Of a stretch of DNA of 64,000 nucleotides, positions 40,201 to 47,086 are shown in pieces. Numbering within the stretch: the first letter of the stretch is position 1; the number at the start of each line of letters is the position of its first letter. A model generated the notes under the pieces. The model was given only the letters and a program-made list of their open reading frames with translations. It was not told the DNA's origin and made no database searches. The position numbers and the translations under genes are program-made. Location: positions 1 through 64,000 of the forward strand of contig CAWGST010000001.1 of assembly GCA_963825315.1 (NCBI GenBank), written 5' to 3'. Source of the DNA: DASRLE01 sp963825315 (lineage in GTDB: Bacteria; Verrucomicrobiota; Verrucomicrobiia; Limisphaerales; Palsa-1400).

Positions 40201-41306
40201 CCAATCCGTCGGAAGCTGACTGGCAAGCGTTTTGTAAAAAATTTGAGGACGAAGCTCAAAAGGCGAAACGCACCAATGCAATCAAAGTTGAAGTTCGTCT
40301 CGTCGTTGAAATCCGCACCCATCGCAAGTCAGTGAAAGAAATGGCATACGAAAAAGGCAATTCGCGGGAATACGATGTCGAATACGCGCGTGGGAACGTG
40401 GATGAAATCGTGGAGGATTTGCCGGAGCAAATATCCATCAAGGCTAAACTCCGCGAATTCTTTGCAGGTAATCCAACCGAGAATCAGTGGAAAGCATTTC
40501 ATGAATCTCTGAAGCCGATTGACCGTTGCAAATTAAAAGCCGAGCCGGACGAAACGGGCAAGAAAACCAAGGCTCGCACGGTGAAGTTTATGGTTTTCGC
40601 TCATCGCCCAATCCCGATGAAATTCAACCTTGAAAAGGTTCACGGGCAAATTGACAAGATTTGCGACGAGTACATCCGCCAACGGCTACGCGCCTTCGTA
40701 AATCAATCTCCGCCGCCAGATCAAACTGGTTGGAACACGTTCTGCGAATCATTTCGCCAAGAACGAAGAGACGACACCGGGAATCTGCTCAAAGACGTTG
40801 CGGGAAATGTGCTTTATGGGGTGCGCATCAAGAAAGTCCGGGTGATAGATGGAGGCCCTGACGAGTTTAAGGATTTCTCCAAAGACGGAACTGGCACGTT
40901 CTACAAAAACAAGAAGGAGCACAAAGGACAGTTCGTTTTCCTCGTGGATGACGGCTCATCTAACGGCAAAGTCAATGCGCGCCCCGTTTATGTCTTCGAA
41001 TCTGTGCGGAAAGTTCGAAGCGAAGTCGAAGCTATAGACAAGCTAAAACGCGTCGTCGGATATTTTCAATCCGGTTGCGCCATCGAAATCAGTCAGCCCT
41101 TGTTAAAGGAGGGCTACGGCTTTGTCGTCTTGAAAGATGAAAAGAAAAAGCGAGAAAAGGCAGAATCGCCTCTCGCTCCGGGCAAATTCTTATTGAAGAC
41201 AATTATCACCAAATCGCGCGCCGTTGAAATGGAAACGACCGCCGGCATTGTCATCAATTCCACTCTCGATTCTCTGATTAAGGCGGGATTGAAGCGAGTT
41301 TCATGA
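37245..41306 (+). CDS. cas9: CRISPR-associated endonuclease Cas9, type II-C-like, unusually long
   Basis: RNA-guided DNA endonuclease, 1353 aa from the ATG at 37245 (GGGAAAAAGAAG just upstream). RuvC-I is VWAFDLGKGSIGEAV with D16. The Arg-rich bridge helix is RRRMWRTRQAHKAREQW. RuvC-II is VVLEFIRED with E604. The HNH domain shows VIDHIVPRE (D684, H685) and EANNAKGKRTP (N710/N711). RuvC-III is DNRHHALDAM (H848, H849, D852). All nuclease residues are present, so it should be active. Usual II-C Cas9s are about 1000-1100 aa; much of the extra length lies after RuvC-III, where a module of about 80 aa seems to occur three times (about 967, 1052 and 1132 onward). Followed 22 bases later by cas1. Confidence 0.96.
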   Translation: MNAETSKAGKTVWAFDLGKGSIGEAVRCGDKFLHKASLLIPAEFAETKTAAGRRRMWRTRQAHKAREQWLDEVMRQAGIEVLHGRNYDKMGKWKVGEPADERLEREFAEPGDPTCYTSCLLRIKLLRGEKLEPWQIYKALHSAIQRRGYDPNIPWKNRSQRKAKPGDANDDDAGTEARMQQFEKELEAMSPGKDEYKFSCYFDAWKMGLWNPDKPKELKDRIDCRTESTRNQIVPRKLVDKEIRALAEAAAKHYPKLKGQPDYLLYGPAKTPYASFDAKLRKQHHLKEGGANDWQGVLGQKIPKFENRILNDCALIPRLYVCRNPSREDYKDLSEDKLLPAQVTFLMKLKNMRVEKKTPRQQCGLAATQIKEIFDEYNPKRKYHLTPTQWKNWCLHFDVLPITDAGEKGKDAPNEIDGQKKKQESDVIEGPTDSGRSRFSRPALRILRALILNGEKPSAMHKKLVARDSALLAQIGMDILDKPPIKEKKDAAGNVVRNYVEQPRPWLLVSDLSFLLVMRKTGAKDDSWEDLFIPNQRLDQVVQEISIAGQSGNAQAQRKQRDKAIQKLIGSQNDPKVRHRLATFWERLQLLEEAHGVPDQVVLEFIREDFMGEKAKKKLKEFQDKRATDRKKARAYGGLKFELYEAQGGLCLYGKQVIKDGKCIALENGLPLPNTAGWDELVIDHIVPREAPYNGPDSMVNYVLTTPEANNAKGKRTPFDWFHQDRLEQWDSYKNFVTPKIGTLGGKKVQLLTRADAAALVTKYTSLAETAWISKLAQTLIRLHFGWPLEHERGKERLTIVPGGLTGRIRRKYLLNTLLDERFKNLPTNQIQPENEEAAEKDRTDNRHHALDAMLISFFPDWMRNPHKDDFFRFPVPLDKPFPAKRNKHAVREYFRRLLDEVLPENLFLEKAKLAETAYGRSFQPEEVSADGDSVKYRTRKIALADLAYLKGKADAVAYDHKQARRVASGIVNQEIRKHVCEFLKSNPSEADWQAFCKKFEDEAQKAKRTNAIKVEVRLVVEIRTHRKSVKEMAYEKGNSREYDVEYARGNVDEIVEDLPEQISIKAKLREFFAGNPTENQWKAFHESLKPIDRCKLKAEPDETGKKTKARTVKFMVFAHRPIPMKFNLEKVHGQIDKICDEYIRQRLRAFVNQSPPPDQTGWNTFCESFRQERRDDTGNLLKDVAGNVLYGVRIKKVRVIDGGPDEFKDFSKDGTGTFYKNKKEHKGQFVFLVDDGSSNGKVNARPVYVFESVRKVRSEVEAIDKLKRVVGYFQSGCAIEISQPLLKEGYGFVVLKDEKKKREKAESPLAPGKFLLKTIITKSRAVEMETTAGIVINSTLDSLIKAGLKRVS

Positions 41307-41328
41307 AGCCGGAAACCATCTTGAAATT

Positions 41329-42213
41329 ATGAGCCACCACATTCTTCATGTTCTCAAACACGGTTGCGTGTTGTCCAAAGACCGGGGCTTTATCGTTTGT
41401 CGCGGCGAGGACAAAAGCGAGAACCGCATTCCGCATGAGGATTTGCGGGCGGTTATCATCGCGGCGCGCGGCGTCACGCTGACGTCCAGTTTCATTTCCG
41501 CCGTGCTGGAAACGGACGGGATCATTTTGCATTGCAATGAAAGTTACCGGCCTTGCGGTGTCACCGCGCCATTGGGCCGGGTGATTGATAATAAGGCTTT
41601 TTTGCATCAAGCGGAACGTCCGGTGCGGTTGAACAATCGCCTCTGGCAGCATCTCATTCGGGGAAAAACGCTGAACCAGTTGAAGGTGCTGAAAAAGCGG
41701 CAGTTGAAATCGCCGCATCTCGAACTGGCGGTGAAGAAAGATATTTTCGACGAGGGCAATTGCGCCCGGCGTTATTGGCAGTTGTATTTTCCCTCGATTG
41801 GCTGGGTTTCCTCGTCACGCGACCGAAAGCAGGACAACGCGCCCAATCAGATGTTGAATTACGGTTACGCCGTGCTTGGCGCGCTTTGCCATCGCGGTTT
41901 GTTGATTCATGGATTATCGCCGTTGCTCGGCGTGAAACATACGACGCGCTATCACGCCGACCCCCTGGTTTATGACATTATGGAGCCGTACCGCCCGGCG
42001 GTGGATTTGATGATGGCGGAATTCATGGTGGGCGAGGATATCAGCATGAAGGCGTGGTGCAAAAAGGTCGGCAACGAACTGCGCGAGCAGCGGGTCGAGC
42101 ATGACCGATATTCGCTCAAGCTCATGGATGCCATTGACGCCTCGGCTTCTTCGCTGGCCCGGAGTTATGCGGAAAAATCGTCCGAACTGTTTTGGGTGCC
42201 AGAGTTGTCGTGA
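41329..42213 (+). CDS. cas1: CRISPR integrase Cas1
   Basis: Metal-dependent integrase that inserts new spacers together with Cas2. 294 aa, the usual type II length. Conserved residues: E142 in DEGNCARRYW, H204 in LLGVKHTTRYH, E219 in VYDIMEPYRPAVD. It starts 22 bases after cas9 and ends overlapping the cas2 GTG start. No cas4 or csn2 is present, consistent with subtype II-C. Confidence 0.97.
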   Translation: MSHHILHVLKHGCVLSKDRGFIVCRGEDKSENRIPHEDLRAVIIAARGVTLTSSFISAVLETDGIILHCNESYRPCGVTAPLGRVIDNKAFLHQAERPVRLNNRLWQHLIRGKTLNQLKVLKKRQLKSPHLELAVKKDIFDEGNCARRYWQLYFPSIGWVSSSRDRKQDNAPNQMLNYGYAVLGALCHRGLLIHGLSPLLGVKHTTRYHADPLVYDIMEPYRPAVDLMMAEFMVGEDISMKAWCKKVGNELREQRVEHDRYSLKLMDAIDASASSLARSYAEKSSELFWVPELS

Positions 42214-42569
42214 GCCAAACCGAGAAAAAAAGTCCGTTTCGTATGGGGTGGATATTGGCCATGTTTGACCTGCCGGTGATGACGGACAAAGAGCGGAAGG
42301 CCGCCACCCGATTTCGGAATGACCTGCTCGATAATGGTTATTTGATGATCCAGTTTTCAGTGTATGCCCGCCCGTGCGTCAGTTACGAACAAATGGACAC
42401 GCACATCGCCCGCATGAAAGGGCTGATTCCGACGGCGGGAAATGTTCGGCTGATGTTTATGACGGATGAACAATGGAAAAAAAGTTATACGGTGATCGGT
42501 GAAAATTACAGAGATGACAAACGCGCCAAAGACCCGACGATTCCCAGCCAAGTGGACTTTTGGGAGTAA
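42210..42569 (+). CDS. cas2: CRISPR-associated protein Cas2
   Basis: Structural partner of Cas1 in spacer acquisition. The core is MGWILAMFDLPVMTDKERKA followed by FRNDLLDNGYLMIQFSVYAR, with the ferredoxin-like fold and first-strand Asp of the family. I start at the GTG at 42210, which overlaps the cas1 stop (GTGA); the ATG at 42243 is an alternative. The stop is immediately followed by the strong hairpin that ends the convergent tracrRNA. Confidence 0.93.
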   Translation: MSQTEKKSPFRMGWILAMFDLPVMTDKERKAATRFRNDLLDNGYLMIQFSVYARPCVSYEQMDTHIARMKGLIPTAGNVRLMFMTDEQWKKSYTVIGENYRDDKRAKDPTIPSQVDFWE

Positions 42570-42570
42570 C

Positions 42571-42646
42571 GGCGGCGTTGAAACGTGCTATGCAGTGGTT
42601 TCAACGCCGCCTAATCAGTTAAGACTTCACCCCCCGGAGAAGTCGC
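42571..42646 (-). ncRNA. tracrRNA gene
   Basis: Read on the minus strand: an anti-repeat, then a linker TTAACTGATTA, then a perfect 14-bp hairpin. The anti-repeat (42623-42645) is 23 bases identical in pairing sense to the repeat core GACTTCACCCCCCGGAGAAG+TCG; the pairing continues by three base pairs after a two-base UU/UU mismatch. The hairpin has stem GGCGGCGTTGAAAC, a 13-base loop and 42598-42611 as the other arm. No T-run follows, so the RNA may extend into the 3' end of cas2, where CCAA and TTGG can form a second weak stem. Strand agrees with that deduced for the array. Confidence 0.85.
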
Positions 42647-42651
42647 ATCAA

Positions 42652-42679
42652 ATCATACCGCACCAGGCACTTCCGTCAA
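42652..42679 (-). promoter_or_regulatory. Probable tracrRNA promoter
   Basis: On the minus strand TTGACG (42674-42679) and TATGAT (42652-42657) are 16 bases apart. The predicted start at about 42645 coincides with the 5' base of the anti-repeat. The element occupies the position of a spacer next to the last repeat. Confidence 0.7.
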
Positions 42680-42683
42680 GCCC

Positions 42684-44300
42684 ATTATAGCCGACTTCTC
42701 CGGGGGGTGAAGTCAAAACGGTTGTGGTGTCAACAAATGTCACCGTGACATTATAGCCGACTTCTCCGGGGGGTGAAGTCAAAACTGGGCACGTTCTTTT
42801 GGTGCTTTAGCTGCAATTATAGCCGACTTCTCCGGGGGGTGAAGTCAAAACTATGGCGCTACCGGACGTAGTTCGGTATCGATTATAGCCGACTTCTCCG
42901 GGGGGTGAAGTCAAAACAACTGGGCCATTGTGAAAGTCACCAACGCCATTATAGCCGACTTCTCCGGGGGGTGAAGTCAAAACACTGGGCAATTGTGAAA
43001 GTCACCAACGCCTATTATAGCCGACTTCTCCGGGGGGTGAAGTCAAAACTAGAACCTTTCGTTTACCGAACTAAATTAATTATAGCCGACTTCTCCGGGG
43101 GGTGAAGTCAAAACACCAAAGTTTCGAGGAGCTGCGGATGTGGATTATAGCCGACTTCTCCGGGGGGTGAAGTCAAAACCCGCCCGTCGCGTCGTAGGGC
43201 ATGATCTTGATTATAGCCGACTTCTCCGGGGGGTGAAGTCAAAACCCGTGCCGATGAATTACCTGCTTGTCTGCCATTATAGCCGACTTCTCCGGGGGGT
43301 GAAGTCAAAACCTGCGCCAGTGTAATGCCCTGCCCCTCGCCATTATAGCCGACTTCTCCGGGGGGTGAAGTCAAAACACGCGATTTGATTTGATCGGCGT
43401 TTGGGCCATTATAGCCGACTTCTCCGGGGGGTGAAGTCAAAACTGATGTAGAGTGCTTGTGCTAAGCTTTCGTATTATAGCCGACTTCTCCGGGGGGTGA
43501 AGTCAAAACAAGAAGTTGTTGCAGCTGGTTGCGTTTCCTATTATAGCCGACTTCTCCGGGGGGTGAAGTCAAAACACATCCTCCTCGTCGTTAAAAAGTT
43601 CACCAATTATAGCCGACTTCTCCGGGGGGTGAAGTCAAAACCTTAACCTCTGTCACCTTCGCGGTGTGGAAATTATAGCCGACTTCTCCGGGGGGTGAAG
43701 TCAAAACACAAGATCGCGGCAGACAAGCTCGTTGAGCATTATAGCCGACTTCTCCGGGGGGTGAAGTCAAAACAACGACACCCAGCGCCAGATGATCATT
43801 GACATTATAGCCGACTTCTCCGGGGGGTGAAGTCAAAACTTTTCAGTCATGCTGCCTCCGCGCGTTCCATTATAGCCGACTTCTCCGGGGGGTGAAGTCA
43901 AAACTGGAGGCGGCGAAGGGCATCCAGGCCGGTCATTATAGCCGACTTCTCCGGGGGGTGAAGTCAAAACAGTCGTCGGTGTGCAGAACGGACATTCCGG
44001 ATTATAGCCGACTTCTCCGGGGGGTGAAGTCAAAACCCTGGTCATTTCCTCAATCAATTTATAACCATTATAGCCGACTTCTCCGGGGGGTGAAGTCAAA
44101 ACGCGCTGGGTGTCTTCAAGCACTTTATAATTATTATAGCCGACTTCTCCGGGGGGTGAAGTCAAAACCGAAATCCGCTCACGCAACAGCATTTGAAGAT
44201 TATAGCCGACTTCTCCGGGGGGTGAAGTCAAAACCACAGCAGCTCATCCACCTTCAGCCCCTTCATTATAGCCGACTTCTCCGGGGGGTGAAGTCAAAAC
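42684..44300 (-). CRISPR. CRISPR array, 25 repeats and 24 spacers
   Basis: Twenty-five copies of a 36-bp repeat, all identical as far as I can read, with spacers of 29-30 bp (period 65-66). On the plus strand the repeat starts ATTATAGCCGACTTCTCC and ends GGGTGAAGTCAAAAC. On the minus strand it starts GTTTTGACTTC, like typical type II crRNA repeats, and ends GGCTATAAT, a -10 box, as in Neisseria-type II-C arrays. I therefore assign transcription to the minus strand, from 44300 towards cas2. No degenerate end repeat is seen. Spacers 4 (42918-42947) and 5 (42984-43013) are almost the same sequence shifted by one base. Confidence 0.98.
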
Positions 44301-44378
44301 GGGCGGCGGGTGAATCGCTACGCATTACAATCAGGTTGTTTTTGCATTCTCACCAGCGTAGCGATTCACCCGCCGCCC
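44301..44378. repeat. Perfect 23-bp inverted repeat abutting the array
   Basis: Arms at 44301-44323 and 44356-44378 are exact complements (GGGCGGCGGGTGAATCGCTA plus CGC), separated by a 32-base loop. The left arm starts at the base after the last CRISPR repeat. It can form a very stable hairpin and lies where the leader of a minus-strand array would be expected. Confidence 0.9.
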
Positions 44379-44819
44379 GTTTCAAATTTCCCCATCCGAA
44401 AACTGAAAACATAAGAAGCCCTCTATAAAAAATAATTTTCGCGTAATTCGGCTGTTTCGCGGTTAAGAATCCTGATTGGCACTCCTCATGCCGAAGAAAG
44501 GCTGAAGCAAAATTCGTGCGCTTTGTCTTTCGTGGTGCCGTGAATCGTCGACCGCCGCTTCCGGGCAAAGGTGTGTTTGGCGAGACGCCAAACACGGCGC
44601 GCGGGACGCACGCGCTCCCCGTGCTGGATCGAGTTGGGGTTCGACGGAATGATTCCCTCACCCGGCCTGCGGCCACCCTCTCCCCGCTTCGCGGGGCGAG
44701 GGAATCGGACTCTGCACGGACGGACAAAGAGCGACAAATCCGTCTCCGTTGCGCTTTGGCGCGACAAATGACCAGATCGAGTTGGGGTTCGACGGAGTCT
44801 CACCCTACCGGTGGTCGGC
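44379..44819. other. Gene-free region between array and polyamine operon
   Basis: Frames on both strands are short and compositionally non-coding. It contains two direct copies of GATCGAGTTGGGGTTCGACG (followed by GA) at 44627 and 44775, and an AT-rich patch at about 44400-44470 that could hold the array promoter on the minus strand. A GC-rich segment (44640-44700) resembles dispersed intergenic repeats. Confidence 0.6.
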
Positions 44820-45920
44820 TCATGTCGAGTGATCAATGGCCGGCTGCTGCTGAGTCAGGCAATGCAGCGTGCCAAAGCCCAGCACTAAATCCACCGCGTG
44901 TATCCCCACCACAGGCCGGTCCCGGAACAAATCGCCCAGGATGCCCAGGGCGATACGGTCGTTCGGGTCGTTGAAGGTGGGCACAATGACCGCCGCATTG
45001 CTGATGTAAAAATTGGCGTAGCTGGCCGGCAAACGGTAGCCGTCGTAAAAAATCGGCGCGGGCATGGGCAGCGCCACTACTTGGATTTTTGAGCCGTCTT
45101 CCAAGCGCAGGCCCTCCAGGCGTTCCCGGTTCCCGGCCAGCGGCTGGTAATTGACGTCCTTGGGATTGCTCTCCTGCGCCAGCACCACGGTGGCCGGGTT
45201 GACAAACCGGCAGATGTCATCCACATGGCCGTGGGTATCGTCGCCCACCACCCCGCCCCCCAGCCAAAGCACATTGGTGACGCCGAGATAGCGCTGGAGC
45301 ACCAATTCAATTTCCTTCCGGCCCAGACCGGGATTGCGCGCCTGGGTTTTCTGATCCAGCAGGCACTCCTCGGTCGTCAGGAGAGTGCCCCGGCCATTGA
45401 CATCAATGGCGCCGCCTTCGATGACAAAATCCCGGCCCTGGCACTGGGCGTTGAACAGACGTTTGCCCAAGCGCCCGGCCGCAATTTCAGGCACCTTGCG
45501 GTCTTGCTGCCAATCCGGGTATTTGGCCCAGGCATTGAAATGAAAATGAACAAACGCGGTTTCCGGATTCTTTCCGCCGCGCCGGACACAGATCGGCCCG
45601 CTGTCGCGGGTCCAGCCGCGGTTGGTGGGGTGGATGATGAATTGGACGCGGGAGACATCGGCGTGGGCCTGGGTCAGGATGCGGCGGGCCGCGGTTTCGC
45701 CGGTCTTGGAATTGACGAACAGCCGGACAATTTCGCCGGGGGCGATTTTGCGGACCATTTCGCCGTAAACCCAGCGAATGGCGCCCAGTTTGCGGGGCCA
45801 GTCGGCGGGATTGTGCGGCCAAGCCAGCCAGGTGGCTTCATGCCGCTCCCATTCGGCGGGCATGGCAAATCCAAGGGAGGCCGGAGTGCGTGAAGTCGTG
45901 GATTTTTTTCCAGTCATCAT
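44820..45920 (-). CDS. aguA: Agmatine deiminase
   Basis: Hydrolyses agmatine to N-carbamoylputrescine and ammonia, in the arginine-decarboxylase route to putrescine. 366 aa. The family start FAMPAEWERHEATWLAWPHN is followed by RGWTRDSGPICVRR, FVIEGGAIDVNGRGTLLTTE, LWLGGGVVGDDTHGHVDDIC and the C-terminal GFGTLHCLTQQQP with catalytic C354. I start at the ATG pair 45920/45917 because the family has about 15-20 residues before MPAEW; the longer upstream frame runs over the decarboxylase gene. Last gene of a three-gene polyamine operon. Confidence 0.93.
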   Translation of the reverse strand: MMTGKKSTTSRTPASLGFAMPAEWERHEATWLAWPHNPADWPRKLGAIRWVYGEMVRKIAPGEIVRLFVNSKTGETAARRILTQAHADVSRVQFIIHPTNRGWTRDSGPICVRRGGKNPETAFVHFHFNAWAKYPDWQQDRKVPEIAAGRLGKRLFNAQCQGRDFVIEGGAIDVNGRGTLLTTEECLLDQKTQARNPGLGRKEIELVLQRYLGVTNVLWLGGGVVGDDTHGHVDDICRFVNPATVVLAQESNPKDVNYQPLAGNRERLEGLRLEDGSKIQVVALPMPAPIFYDGYRLPASYANFYISNAAVIVPTFNDPNDRIALGILGDLFRDRPVVGIHAVDLVLGFGTLHCLTQQQPAIDHST

Positions 45921-45948
45921 GGAACAGGATAATTTAGCCTGTCTTCTC

Positions 45949-47082
45949 CTACTCGTTGACATGAACCACCCTGGCGGGGGCGAAGCCGTTGAACCAAGTG
46001 GCGGAGGCGCTGCTGTAGGCCCCAATCGCTTCGCAATAAACCAGGTCGTCCAATTGCAGATCAGGCAAATCCTCGGAGAGCGAGATGGTGTCCAGGGCGT
46101 CGCAGGTCTGGCCGAAGACGGCGCAGATTTCGGGCTGGCCCCGCTTGAAGGCTTTGAGATGGTACTGGCAATGATCGAAGATGATGCCGGAGAAGGTGTG
46201 GTAAACCCCGTCATCAATGTAATAGCAGGTCTTGCCGTCGCGGCGGGCTTTGCCGATGATCTTGGCGATGGAGGCGGCTGCGGAAGCGACCACGAACCGG
46301 CCCGGTTCGGCGATGATCTCGGTGTCCTTGGAAAAGAGGCGGTCGATCTCGGCATTGATTTTGCGGGCGAGGACCTGAATGGGTTCGACGTCGCGATGAT
46401 AGGGGGCGGGGAAGCCGCCGCCGATGTCGAGAATCTTGATCTTGTGGCCGCGCGCCCCGGCCTCCTGCATGACGCTGGCCGAGATGTTCAGGGCCTGGAC
46501 GAAGTTCTCGAAATTCATGCACTGGCTGCCGACATGGAAGCTCAGTCCCTCCACCACCAATCCAAGGTCGAAGGCGGCCTGAATCAGTGTCACGGCCTCG
46601 CTGGGGTCGGCCCCGAATTTGGACGACAGTTCGACGACCGACCCGGTGTTGGGCACGCGCACGCGCAGCACGACGCCGGCGTGTGGAGCGAAGCGCTTGA
46701 TTTTCTTCAACTCGTTGAGGTTGTCGAAAGTGACCAGCGGCTTGTATTGATCGAGGGCCTCAAGGGTTTCGCGCGGCTTAGTGGGATTGGCGTAAATGAT
46801 TTTGTCCCAGATGAAATCCTGCTGCTCCCTGGCGGGCAGCCCCTTGATGTTCTCGTAAACCAGCCTGAATTCCGCCAGCGAGGCCACATCGAAGCTGGCT
46901 CCGATCTTGTAGAGGCTGCGGACGATGGCCGGCTCGGGGTTGGCCTTGACGGCGTAGTAGGCCTGGACGCGGGGCAGGTGTTGATGGAAGGCCTTGTAGT
47001 TGGCGCGAACGACGTTGTGATCGATCACCACCACCGGTGTGCCCTCCTTGCGGGCGATCTCCTGTAATTGCTTTCTGGTCAT
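45949..47082 (-). CDS. Type III PLP-dependent ornithine/lysine-type decarboxylase
   Basis: Alanine-racemase-fold decarboxylase of 377 aa. The PLP lysine is K46 in YYAVKANPEP; FHVGSQC and ILDIGGGFPAPY bind the cofactor phosphate region, followed by EPGRFVVASAA, the VFGQTCDALD active-site cysteine segment and EAIGAYSSASATWFNG. This matches eukaryotic-type ornithine decarboxylases and their bacterial relatives, some of which act on lysine or carboxynorspermidine; the substrate is not decidable here. The ATG at 47082 has a good ribosome site (TAGGAGA) that overlaps the stop of the DHS-like gene, so translation is coupled. Confidence 0.9.
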   Translation of the reverse strand: MTRKQLQEIARKEGTPVVVIDHNVVRANYKAFHQHLPRVQAYYAVKANPEPAIVRSLYKIGASFDVASLAEFRLVYENIKGLPAREQQDFIWDKIIYANPTKPRETLEALDQYKPLVTFDNLNELKKIKRFAPHAGVVLRVRVPNTGSVVELSSKFGADPSEAVTLIQAAFDLGLVVEGLSFHVGSQCMNFENFVQALNISASVMQEAGARGHKIKILDIGGGFPAPYHRDVEPIQVLARKINAEIDRLFSKDTEIIAEPGRFVVASAAASIAKIIGKARRDGKTCYYIDDGVYHTFSGIIFDHCQYHLKAFKRGQPEICAVFGQTCDALDTISLSEDLPDLQLDDLVYCEAIGAYSSASATWFNGFAPARVVHVNE

Positions 47083-47086
47083 TCTC

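Noticed and set aside
42684..44300. Transcription of the array on the plus strand, continuing from the cas operon
   Set aside because: The repeat in that direction starts ATTATAG and lacks the GTTTT start of type II crRNA repeats; the tracrRNA promoter, anti-repeat and hairpin order all fit the minus strand.
42807..44428. Repetitive proteins such as LTSPPGEVGYN or HYSRLLRGVKSK repeats
   Set aside because: These are translations of the CRISPR repeat; the 66-base period is a multiple of three, so the frame stays open.
45778..47067. 429-aa plus-strand frame
   Set aside because: Antisense shadow of the PLP decarboxylase; Gly/Val/Asp-rich composition typical of such shadows.
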